Assembly: GCA_963700705.1 (NCBI GenBank)
Contig: CAVOYQ010000001.1
Location: 195,555 to 259,554, forward strand
Reading direction: 5' to 3'
DNA length: 64,000 bases
Source: JAHEFT01 sp963700705
Lineage (GTDB): Bacteria > Pseudomonadota > Gammaproteobacteria > Xanthomonadales > SZUA-36
This document shows, piece after piece, positions 19,509 to 27,895 of the stretch (position 1 is the first letter of the stretch; each line of letters opens with the position of its first letter). Both the position numbers and the translations under genes were made by a program. A model generated the notes under the pieces. It did no database searches, was not told the origin of the DNA, and saw only the letters and a program-made list of their open reading frames with translations.

Positions 19509-21780
19509 ATGAAGAAAAGTCACACCATTGCAGACCTCCGGGTGCGGTTGCTTGTTCTCTCCGTGCTCGTTTTTCCGGGAGCGGGTTTCACCTCGCTGGC
19601 GCTGGCCCAGAACACTTCTGCTGATCCGGATTCCGGGCTGTTGGAAGAGGTGATCGTCACGGCAACCCGCCGTGCTGAAAATATACAGGATGTGCCGATT
19701 TCCATTACCGCGCTTACCCCTGCGGAGATCGAGCAGATTTCCGCCGGCGTGCCGGATATCCGTTTTCTCAGCGGCCGTGTCGCGAATCTGACGATTGAAT
19801 CTTCCTATGGCCGCGTATTTCCGCGCTTTTATATCCGCGGATACGGCAACACGGATTTCGATCTGAATTCCTCCCAGCCGGTTTCCTACGTGGTGGACGA
19901 AATCGTCCAGGAAAACCCGCTTCTGAAGGGATTTCCGGTTTTTGACGTGGAGCGGATCGAAGTTCTGCGCGGACCCCAGGGCACGCTGTTCGGCCGCAAT
20001 ACACCGGCAGGCGTCGTCAAGGTCGATTCGGTCAAGCCGGTCGGTGTTCCGGACGGTTATTTCCGGGCATCCTACGGCTCGTTCAGCCAGGCCCGGGTAG
20101 AAGGTGCGATCGGTACCGGATTTGGCAACGGCTGGTCCACCCGCCTTTCGGTACTGTACATGCACCAGGATGATTACGTGAACAATGGTTACACCGGTGA
20201 GGACGACGCCTACGCCGGTTTCAACGAATGGGCGGCGCGGTTTCAGCTGGCCTACGACAACGGCGGCAAATTCCGCGCCCTGTTCAACCTGCATGGCCGC
20301 GGCGTGGACGGCAGCGCGATCCTGTTCCGGGCCAACATCATCCAGCAGGGCACCAACCGGCTGGACCCGGAAAATTATCGCCGCAAGACCGTCTGGTTCG
20401 ACGGGCAGAACTACCAGGACCTCGACCAGTTCGGCGGCTTTGCCCGGTTCGAGTGGGATATCGGCAACCTGACCCTAAGTTCGATCACCGGTTATGAAAT
20501 CCCTGGACGCCAATAGCCGTGGCGATATCGACGGGGGCTATGGCGCCTGCGTTGTCATCGGTACCTGCGGCCCGGGCTACATCCCGTTCGATGCCGAAAC
20601 CGAAGACGGCATGCCGGACCATTCGCAATGGACCCAGGAAATACACCTGGCATCGAACAATGACGGGGCCTTTAACTGGCTCGCCGGTTTCTTCTATTTC
20701 GACGAAGATTTCACCATCGATACGATTAATTATTCGACAATTTTTGGTGGCGATGTGAATGGCCTGGTGTACCAGACGCAGAAGAACAAGGCCTACGCAT
20801 TTTTTGGTTCCGGAACCTGGGATGTGTCCGATCGCTTTCAACTGGGTGCGGGAATCCGATATTCACATGATAAAAAGGACTACTCCGCAGAACGCACGCT
20901 TTCCCCGTTATCGTTTCACGGCGTGCCGCCCATCGGCCCGATTTACGCCGACCCGTCTGATTCGAGAGTCACCTGGGACCTGACGGCCCGGTTCACCCAG
21001 AATGATGACGTTAACTGGTATGCCCGGGTTGCCACGGGTTTCCGCGCACCAGCCATCCAGGGTCGGTTGCTGTTCGGTGATACGGTTTCGGTCGCTGATT
21101 CGGAAACCAGCATTTCCTACGAGGGTGGCATCAAGGCAACCGTGGCCGGCGGTCGGGCCAATATCGATTTCAATGTGTTTACCTATACCGTGGACGACGC
21201 GCAACTGACCGCCGTCGGCGGGCAGGCCAACTTCAACCAGGTGATCAATGCGAACAAGGTCAAGGGAAGCGGCTTCGAGCTGGACGTGCAGGCCCGGGTC
21301 ACGCCGGATTTCATGGTCTATTACAGCCTGGGGTACACCGACACCAAGATCAAGGATGACACGCTGGCGGTCGCCGGATGCGGTGCACCCTGCACCGTCA
21401 CCAATCCTGCAGGTCCCGTGGAGGGTTCCTATCTGATCGACGGAAATCCCTTGCCGCAGTCGCCGAAGATCACGTCGAGCCTGATCTTCGAATGGTTGAA
21501 GAACCTCGATGCCGGCCAGATCTATGTCAAGGGTGACTGGGCGTACCGCAGCAAGATCAACTTCGTACTTTACGAGGCTTCCGAATACCGCGGCCAGTCG
21601 CTGTCCGAAATCGGCCTGCGGGTTGGTTACCGGTTTGGCGCCGGACATCATGACGTCTCCGTTTTTGGCCGCAACATTGCTGACCGGACAGAAAATATCT
21701 ACACCATCGATTTCAGTAATCTGACCGGAATCGTGAACGACCCGAGAACCTGGGGGATCGAGTACGCCTGGCGTTATTGA
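19509..21780 (+). CDS. TonB-dependent receptor (frameshift near 20503)
   Basis: An outer-membrane transporter of about 757 residues after correction. A signal peptide ends near SLALAQ. It is followed by the TonB-box-like EEVIVTATRRAENIQDVP and the plug domain, with FYIRGYGNTDF and VERIEVLRGPQGTLFGRNTPAG. A 22-strand-type barrel ends in the aromatic terminus WGIEYAWRY. The frame breaks at GYE, and removing one A from the AAA near 20500 restores SLDANSRGDIDGG and the rest of the barrel. The class resembles IroN/FecA-like receptors abundant in marine gammaproteobacteria. The ligand cannot be told. It is divergent from soxB2 and has its own strong terminator. Confidence 0.88.
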
Positions 21781-21803
21781 GTATTGATGCAATATCAATT
21801 CGA

Positions 21804-21826
21804 GGGCCGACGCTGTCGGCCCTTTT
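21804..21826 (+). terminator. Rho-independent terminator of the TonB-dependent receptor gene
   Basis: An eight-base-pair perfect stem (GGGCCGAC / GTCGGCCC) with a GCT loop is followed directly by TTTT. It starts 24 bp after the receptor stop and ends before the adaptor start at 21850, so it separates the receptor from the RND genes. Confidence 0.88.
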
Positions 21827-21849
21827 GCATTACAGGTATCATTACCGGT

Positions 21850-22872
21850 ATGTTCAAAGGTATCCCTCCCGTCATCTGGTTTGCCGCACTGCTGCTGGCC
21901 GGGCCGGTCTTGGCGCAGCCACAATCCGGCGTTGCCCGTGTTTTCGTCAGCGAGGCGGTGATGCTCCCGTTTCCGTTGTCGGCGGAGGCGTTGGGAAATA
22001 CGCGGGCGAACGAAGCAGTGGATATCCGCCCGGAAATTACCGCTGCGATTACCTCGATCGAATTCGAAGAAGGGCAGCAGGTGCAGAAAGGCGACGTGCT
22101 GCTCAGACTGGAAAATTCCGAACCGCTGGCGGACGTTGCGGCAAAAAAGGCTGCGCTGATCGATTCGGAAAGCCAGTACCGGAGATCTTCCGAGCTGTTC
22201 AGGACAAAAGTCGTCTCGGCTTCCCAGTTGGAGCAACTGGAGGCGCGCCGGGATGCGGATCTCGCCGCGGTTAATGCGGCGGAGTCCAGGCTGGCCCACA
22301 CCGTGATCCGTGCGCCGTTCGCAGGCCAGATTGGTCTGCGCCGCGTCAGCGTGGGCAGTATTGTCGGGCCGTCGACGGTGATCACCACGCTGGATGACAC
22401 CTCGCAAATCAAGCTGGATTTCAATGTGCCGGAGATCTTCATGTCCCGGTTGGAACGGGGATTGACGGTGACGGCGCACAGTGTCGCCTGGCCCGATGTC
22501 CTGTTCACCGGCCAGGTCATATCCATAGATACCCGGGTCGATCCGGTCAGCCGCACGATCACGGTCAGGGCCTTGCTTCCCAATGAACTGGGCAGGCTAC
22601 GCCCGGGTATGTTCCTGACGGTTTCGCTGCTCAAGGAAGACGTCGTTGCGCTGGTCATTCCGGAAGAATCGCTGATTCCTGAGCGCAGCAAACAGTTCGT
22701 TTTTGTCGTGGGTGATGGAAACCTCGTGGAGCGTCGTGAAGTCTTTACGGGCCGGCGCCGTCCGGGCCAGGTCGAAATACTGGAGGGCCTCGCCCCGGGT
22801 GAAACAGTGATCACCGAGGGCACCCAGCAGGCCCGTCCCGGCATGCCGGTGACGGTCGTCGAACAGCAATGA
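21850..22872 (+). CDS. RND efflux system periplasmic adaptor (membrane fusion protein)
   Basis: A 340-residue periplasmic adaptor. The ATG at 21850 opens a signal sequence, MFKGIPPVIWFAALLLAGPVLA. It has the usual hairpin layout: a barrel-sandwich half (IRPEITAAITSIEFEEGQQV), a short coiled-coil (residues about 95-145), then the second lipoyl half with SRLAHTVIRAPFAGQIGLR. The beta-barrel and membrane-proximal domains end in GETVITEGTQQARPGMPV. It bridges the RND pump below to an outer-membrane channel. No TolC homologue is encoded here. The stop overlaps the pump start by four bases (ATGA), so the pair is coupled. Confidence 0.9.
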   Translation: MFKGIPPVIWFAALLLAGPVLAQPQSGVARVFVSEAVMLPFPLSAEALGNTRANEAVDIRPEITAAITSIEFEEGQQVQKGDVLLRLENSEPLADVAAKKAALIDSESQYRRSSELFRTKVVSASQLEQLEARRDADLAAVNAAESRLAHTVIRAPFAGQIGLRRVSVGSIVGPSTVITTLDDTSQIKLDFNVPEIFMSRLERGLTVTAHSVAWPDVLFTGQVISIDTRVDPVSRTITVRALLPNELGRLRPGMFLTVSLLKEDVVALVIPEESLIPERSKQFVFVVGDGNLVERREVFTGRRRPGQVEILEGLAPGETVITEGTQQARPGMPVTVVEQQ

Positions 22873-25800
22873 TCATTTCCGACCAGTCCGTCCGCCGGCC
22901 GGTATTCGCAACCGTCATTTCCGCCCTTCTGATCATTCTCGGCCTTGCCTCGCTCGGACGACTTCCGGTTCGCCAGTACCCGGACATCGACTTGCCGGTG
23001 GTGTCGATTGAAACGACTTACCGGGGTGCGTCCGCCGAGGTGGTGGAAACAAAGGTCACCCAGGTCGTCGAGGATGTGATTTCGGGCATCGAAGGCATAG
23101 AAAAACTCACTTCGACGAGCAGGGATGAGCGCTCGGACATTCGCGTCGAATTCAACCTGGCACGGGACATAGACTCCGCGGCAAACGACATCCGCGACCG
23201 CGTTTCCCGCGTTGTTGACCAGTTGCCGGTCGAAGCCGACCCGCCGGAAATCGCCAAGGTCGATGCCTCGCGCCAGGCGGTAATGTACCTCAATCTCACC
23301 TCTGACCGGCACTCGGGCCTTGATTTGACCGACTTCGCTGACCGCTACCTGATCGACCGGTTTTCGACGGTTCCCGGCGTGGCGCGCGTGCAGATTTCCG
23401 GCGCCCGGCGTTACGCCATGCGTATCTGGTTGTCGCGTGAAGCGCTGGCCGCCCGCAGCCTGACCGTCGCGGATGTCGAAAATGCGCTGCGATCGGAAAA
23501 CGTGGAGTTGCCGGCCGGCCGTTTGGAATCCGTTTCACGGGAGTTTACCCTGCGAACGGCAACCGGCTTCGTGGCGGAGGATGACTTCAGGAAACTGGTC
23601 GTCGGACGCGGACCGGACGGACAACAGGTCAAGCTGGGAGAGGTTGCAGAGGTCCGGATTGGCGCAGAAAATGAGCGCAGCATTGCCCGCGCCAATGGTG
23701 TCGATGCGGTATCACTCGCGATCGAACAGTTGTCCAAGGCCAATAGCGTTGCGGTCTCGCAGGAAATCCAGAAAGAAATGGCTGCCCTGAATTCGGAACT
23801 GCCCGAAGGAATGGTGCTGGAAATCAATTACGACCGCGCGGAATTCATCGAGGCATCCATGCGGGAAGTGTATCGCGCGCTTTTCATTGCCATTGGCCTG
23901 GTACTGGTCGTGATCTACCTGTTCCTGGGGTCCTTCCGGGTCACCGTGATACCCGCCGTGGTGGTCCCGGTTTCGGTTATAGCGACGTTCACCGTGATGG
24001 CGGCGCTCGGGTACACCATCAATATCCTGACTTTGCTGGGGCTGGTGTTGGCGATTGGCCTGGTCGTGGACGATGCGATCGTGGTGCTCGAGAACATTTA
24101 CCGGCGAATCGAGGACGGCCAGCGACCCTTGCTGGCCGCGCTGGAAGGCTCACACGAGATTGGTTTCGCGGTCATTGCAACGACGCTGGTGCTGGTCGCC
24201 GTGTTCGTCCCGCTGTCCTTCATTCAGGGGGACATTGGCCGGTTGTTCCGGGAATTTGGAATCACCCTGGCGGCTGCTGTGCTGTTTTCAAGCCTGGTTG
24301 CATTGACTCTGACGCCGATGCTGTGTTCAAAAATGTTGCATCGCAAGAGTCTTGGCTCGGGTCTGACCCGCGTGGTGGACAACGCGTTCAGGCGCTTTGC
24401 CACCGCCTACCGCAAACTGCTCGAAAAAGTGGTTGACGCACCCTGGGTTGCCGTTGCCGCGGCGGTGCTGCTGACCGCGTTGTCGGGATGGTTGATGTGG
24501 ACCCTGCCCACGGAATATGCGCCGGCGGAGGACCGTGGCGCGTTCTCCATCATGTTGCGCGCACCGGAGGGGGCCAGCCTGGAATACATGGACCGCTATG
24601 CGCGGGAGATGGAAACGATCCTGCTGGAAGAAATCGGCGACTCAAAATCGGTTCGCCGCTTTCTTACCCGGCTGCCGGGCAGTTGGGGCGGATCGGAAGT
24701 GAACTCGGCCCGCTCGATTGTGTTGCTCGAAAACTGGGATATCCGCGATGAAAGCGACAAGGACATTGGCAATCGGCTATGGGCGCGCCTGGACAGCCTG
24801 GTAGGGGTTCGTTCGTTTATTTTCCAACCCGCCAGCCTGGGTCTGCAGGCGGAAAGCCGGCCGGTTGAGATGGTGCTGGGCGGACCGGACTACGAACAGT
24901 TGCGCGATTGGCGCGATTCCCTGTTGCTGGCGATTGAAGACATACCTGAACTGGTTAACGCGGACAGTAACTACCAGGAAAGAAAACCACAGATGAATAT
25001 TTCGGTGGACCGCGACCGGTCGGCGGCCCTGGGTGTATCGCTGTCCGCGGTTGGGCGGACACTGGAAACCATGTTGGGTTCCCGTAAGGTAACGACCTAT
25101 ATCGACCGTGGGCGCGAGTACAATGTGATCCTGATGGGCAAGGAAGATGATCGTTCCAGTCCGGACGACCTGACCAACCTGTACGTGCGTTCCGCGCTGA
25201 CCGGCGATCTGATTCCGTTGAGCAACCTGGTCAAAATCACCGAATCCGCCGGGCCGGCGGAATTGAACCGGCACGACCGCATGCGATCCATCAGCATCCA
25301 GGCGGGTTTGGCGGACGGCGTCAGCCTGGGTGCCGGAATCGCGGCCCTGGACCGGGTGGCAAGGGAAACCCTGCCGAAGTCTGCGCGGATCAGCTGGGAC
25401 GGCCAAAGCAAGGAGTTCAAGGATTCCGGCAGTTCCCTGTACCTGACGTTTGCGATGGCTCTGCTGGTGGTTTTCCTGGTGTTGGCCGCGCAATTCGAGA
25501 GCTTCATCAACCCCTTGATCATCCTGGTGACGGTCCCACTGGCGATGACCGGAGCGCTGATCGGGCTCCATGTTTACGGCTCGTCGGTCAACGTGTTCAG
25601 CCAGATCGGGTCGATCCTGCTGATTGGCCTGTCGGCGAAAAACGGAGTTTTGATCGTTGAGTTCGCAAACCAGTTGCGTGACCGCGGAGAACAGATCAGG
25701 GAGGCGGTTCTCGACGCGGCAACCATTCGGTTCCGGCCGATCCTGATGACCAGTGCGGCAACCACATTCGGCGCTTTGCCACTATTGATCGGCAATGGCG

Positions 25801-26006
25801 CCGGTTGGGAGTCCAGGCAGCCGATCGGCATCGTTATTGTTTTCGGCGTCTCTATTTCGGCTTTTCTGACGCTGTTTATCGTCCCTGCGTTCTATGCCCT
25901 GTTTGCCAGCAAAACCTCGTCACCACAGCGCGTCTCCCGTTTGATTGAACAGATGCAACACGCGGCCTTGGCTGACCGGCCTGCCGCCGGGGATTCGAAA
26001 GTCTGA
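22869..26006 (+). CDS. RND multidrug efflux pump, HAE-1 family inner-membrane subunit
   Basis: A 1045-residue AcrB-type proton antiporter. It starts ISDQSVRRPVFATVISALLIILG and has two large periplasmic loops between TM1-2 and TM7-8. The proton-relay aspartates are in LAIGLVVDDAIVVLENI (near residue 400), and the partner lysine is in LLIGLSAKNGVLIVEFAN. The duplicated structure and length match the hydrophobe/amphiphile exporter class rather than the heavy-metal class. Substrates are likely drugs, bile-like compounds or lipophilic toxins, but not predictable. It is intact and coupled to the upstream adaptor. No local regulator gene accompanies the pair. Confidence 0.93.
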   Translation: MIISDQSVRRPVFATVISALLIILGLASLGRLPVRQYPDIDLPVVSIETTYRGASAEVVETKVTQVVEDVISGIEGIEKLTSTSRDERSDIRVEFNLARDIDSAANDIRDRVSRVVDQLPVEADPPEIAKVDASRQAVMYLNLTSDRHSGLDLTDFADRYLIDRFSTVPGVARVQISGARRYAMRIWLSREALAARSLTVADVENALRSENVELPAGRLESVSREFTLRTATGFVAEDDFRKLVVGRGPDGQQVKLGEVAEVRIGAENERSIARANGVDAVSLAIEQLSKANSVAVSQEIQKEMAALNSELPEGMVLEINYDRAEFIEASMREVYRALFIAIGLVLVVIYLFLGSFRVTVIPAVVVPVSVIATFTVMAALGYTINILTLLGLVLAIGLVVDDAIVVLENIYRRIEDGQRPLLAALEGSHEIGFAVIATTLVLVAVFVPLSFIQGDIGRLFREFGITLAAAVLFSSLVALTLTPMLCSKMLHRKSLGSGLTRVVDNAFRRFATAYRKLLEKVVDAPWVAVAAAVLLTALSGWLMWTLPTEYAPAEDRGAFSIMLRAPEGASLEYMDRYAREMETILLEEIGDSKSVRRFLTRLPGSWGGSEVNSARSIVLLENWDIRDESDKDIGNRLWARLDSLVGVRSFIFQPASLGLQAESRPVEMVLGGPDYEQLRDWRDSLLLAIEDIPELVNADSNYQERKPQMNISVDRDRSAALGVSLSAVGRTLETMLGSRKVTTYIDRGREYNVILMGKEDDRSSPDDLTNLYVRSALTGDLIPLSNLVKITESAGPAELNRHDRMRSISIQAGLADGVSLGAGIAALDRVARETLPKSARISWDGQSKEFKDSGSSLYLTFAMALLVVFLVLAAQFESFINPLIILVTVPLAMTGALIGLHVYGSSVNVFSQIGSILLIGLSAKNGVLIVEFANQLRDRGEQIREAVLDAATIRFRPILMTSAATTFGALPLLIGNGAGWESRQPIGIVIVFGVSISAFLTLFIVPAFYALFASKTSSPQRVSRLIEQMQHAALADRPAAGDSKV

Positions 26007-26058
26007 GTCGTTTCCGGCCCGTGAAGCTTTTTTGGTGACGGTCGGGTTGGTATGATGT

Positions 26059-26101
26059 CCTGGCGCTTCATCATGCCAGGGCGACAGGGGCTTCGGCCTC
26101 T
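26059..26101 (+). promoter_or_regulatory. Two tandem hairpins in the leader of the following membrane-protein gene
   Basis: Hairpin 1 pairs CCTGGC (26059-26064) with GCCAGG (26075-26080). Hairpin 2 is a compact stem closed by a stable C(UUCG)G tetraloop (26086-26101). They lie between the RND pump stop and the GGAGGGG ribosome site at 26105-26111. No T-tract follows, so this is not an ordinary terminator. It may stabilise or regulate the leader, or end the RND transcript inefficiently. Confidence 0.4.
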
Positions 26102-26113
26102 TCCGGAGGGGAA

Positions 26114-26959
26114 TTGCCTTACCACAGAATATACAGGTACACATCGATTGGGCGCCCATTGCAGCTGGGGCAGCCTGCACACAAGGCCGTACTGATTCTG
26201 ACCCTGGGCGCGGCCCTGCTGGGAGCGGTTACCGCTTCCATGGATGGGCTTGCGGTCGTGCCGGTCCTTCAGCAGGCGGTTTCCTATTTTCTGATTGCCT
26301 ATGGCTCCTGGGCTCTTGCCCGGGAACTGGACCCGGACGACCCGGTGGTGGCTTTTCTGAGCATGGCGGCCGGCATCTTCGCCGCGTTCACCGTCGATTC
26401 GCCGGGAATATTGATCGTTTTCACAACGCTGGGCCTGGTGCGAATGGTCAACCGGAGCAGCGGGCTGGTCGCCCGGAGGTCAGACTCTTTCCTGCTCATG
26501 CTTTTCGCCATTTTGGTGATGTATGCAACCGATAGTCCGTATTACGGGGTTGTTGCCGCAGCGGCGTTCATCATGGATGGCAGCCTCCGGGAACCGTTGA
26601 GGCAACAATGGATTTTTGGCCTGGTCTGCATCGGCGGCACGATCGTATACATGGTCGATCATGAAACCGGATTTGGCCGGATCGCTGCCCCCGGCTCCCT
26701 GTTTGCCTGGCTTGCCCTGTTGTTTCTGCTGATTTTTGCATTGAACACGGTGCTCCTCCAATCCGTACAATCAAAGGGTGATGCCAAGCAAAAAACCCTT
26801 GCACCGGGAAGGGTGAAGGCCGGCATGCTGGTTGGGTTATTCGCCGCTGTCCAGGGAATTTACCGGCCGGAACAGGTCATGATCATCATCGCTGTCATTT
26901 CCGGGATCTGCTTTGGAATGGCTTTCAGGAAGGGATTCAAAACGCCGGTTCCCGGATGA
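26114..26959 (+). CDS. Polytopic membrane protein of unknown function
   Basis: A 281-residue hydrophobic protein with about eight predicted helices and no soluble domain. Segments such as VLILTLGAALLGAVTA, FLIAYGSWALA and MLVGLFAAVQGIY alternate with short charged loops, and the C-terminus FRKGFKTPVPG is cytoplasmic by the positive-inside rule. I do not recognise the family. The start is the TTG at 26114, chosen because a strong GGAGGGG ribosome site lies just before it and no ATG is nearby. The gene follows the RND operon after 107 bp, with a structured leader between, and precedes a periplasmic methyltransferase-like gene by 39 bp, possibly cotranscribed. Confidence 0.7.
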   Translation: MPYHRIYRYTSIGRPLQLGQPAHKAVLILTLGAALLGAVTASMDGLAVVPVLQQAVSYFLIAYGSWALARELDPDDPVVAFLSMAAGIFAAFTVDSPGILIVFTTLGLVRMVNRSSGLVARRSDSFLLMLFAILVMYATDSPYYGVVAAAAFIMDGSLREPLRQQWIFGLVCIGGTIVYMVDHETGFGRIAAPGSLFAWLALLFLLIFALNTVLLQSVQSKGDAKQKTLAPGRVKAGMLVGLFAAVQGIYRPEQVMIIIAVISGICFGMAFRKGFKTPVPG

Positions 26960-26998
26960 CGAACAGAGGTTCCTTAGGTGAACAATGGGAGAAGGTAT

Positions 26999-27844
26999 AT
27001 GAGAATTATCGCGTTGACTGTTATCTGGTTGTTGGTTTCGTTTCCCGCCTGGGCGGACAGTTTACCGCTCGATGCACGTATCGAACGGGCCATGTTCGGA
27101 GATCACCGGTCTGCTGAAAACATTGCCCGGAACGCTTACCGGCACCCGGTGGGCACCCTGACATTCCTGGGCCTGGAAGACGGCATGACCGTAATGGAAA
27201 TCTGGCCCGGCGGGGGCTGGTACACAGAAATTCTGGCGCCCGTGATCCGCCTCAACGGGCAGTTCATCGTGGCGACGTACGATGTTGATGTGCCGGACCA
27301 GCCGGAGTACCGCTACAGGCTACAGGGGGACCTGCTCACCAAGTTTTCATCGGCGCCGGAGATTTATGACCAGGTCGCCATCGTCCCGTTTTCACCGCCC
27401 GAGTCCGCTTCGCTGGGTGAAGCAGGTTCGATTGACCTGATCCTTACCTTCAGGAATACCCACGGTTGGATAAGTGACGGCATCGCGCAGCTGGTATTCG
27501 CCGAGTTCGCACGTGTCCTGAAACCGGGTGGAATCCTCGGCGTCGTGCAACACCGGGCGGAAGAAGGGGCTGATCCATTGGTGAGTTCAGAAATGGGTTA
27601 TGTTTCCGAAAGCGCCATGATCGACCTGGCCAGGAATGCCGGGCTTTACCTCGAAGGCCGTTCCGAGGTCAACGCCAACCCCCGGGACAGCAAGAATTAC
27701 GAGGGAGGGGTATGGAGTTTGCCGCCCGGTCTGAGTCTGTGCGAGGAAATTGACAGTGAAGACGGCATTGAAGCCTGCCGCGAAAAATACCTGAAGATCG
27801 GGGAAAGTGACCGGATGACGCTGCGCTTCCGCAAACCCCTGTAA
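26999..27844 (+). CDS. Exported SAM-methyltransferase-like protein
   Basis: About 281 residues with an N-terminal signal peptide (MRIIALTVIWLLVSFPAWA) ahead of a class-I methyltransferase-like fold. The motif I position reads GLEDGMTVMEIWPGGGWYTEIL, with the glycine-rich loop altered to WPGGG. Later elements include IDLILTFRNTHGW and RVLKPGGILGVVQHRAEEG, the usual post-motif region. This exported family is common in marine gammaproteobacteria, and its enzymatic activity outside the cytoplasm is unproven because SAM is cytoplasmic. I chose the ATG at 26999, which directly begins the signal peptide and follows GAGAAGG. A GTG at 26978 would add seven residues. The stop codon lies in the arm of a REP-like repeat. 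Confidence 0.78.
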   Translation: MRIIALTVIWLLVSFPAWADSLPLDARIERAMFGDHRSAENIARNAYRHPVGTLTFLGLEDGMTVMEIWPGGGWYTEILAPVIRLNGQFIVATYDVDVPDQPEYRYRLQGDLLTKFSSAPEIYDQVAIVPFSPPESASLGEAGSIDLILTFRNTHGWISDGIAQLVFAEFARVLKPGGILGVVQHRAEEGADPLVSSEMGYVSESAMIDLARNAGLYLEGRSEVNANPRDSKNYEGGVWSLPPGLSLCEEIDSEDGIEACREKYLKIGESDRMTLRFRKPL

Positions 27845-27895
27845 GAGCGGCCCACGGCCGCGATTCCGTGATTCACGGGCATGGCCCGCTCTTAC
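27841..27895. repeat. REP-like inverted pair shared by two convergent genes
   Basis: A 10-bp perfect outer stem (GTAAGAGCGG / CCGCTCTTAC) encloses two smaller REP-type hairpins, one in each orientation: GAGCGGCC-cac-GGCCGCGA and, on the other strand, GAGCGGGC-cat-GCCCGTGA. The TAA in each outer arm is the stop codon of a gene, the methyltransferase-like gene on the plus strand (27842-27844) and yheS on the minus strand (27892-27894). It probably doubles as a bidirectional transcript-end structure. Confidence 0.75.

Noticed and set aside
20908..22479. A 523-codon minus-strand frame opposite the receptor and RND adaptor
   Set aside because: It crosses a clear terminator and two real genes and has low-complexity, arginine-rich translation typical of a shadow frame.
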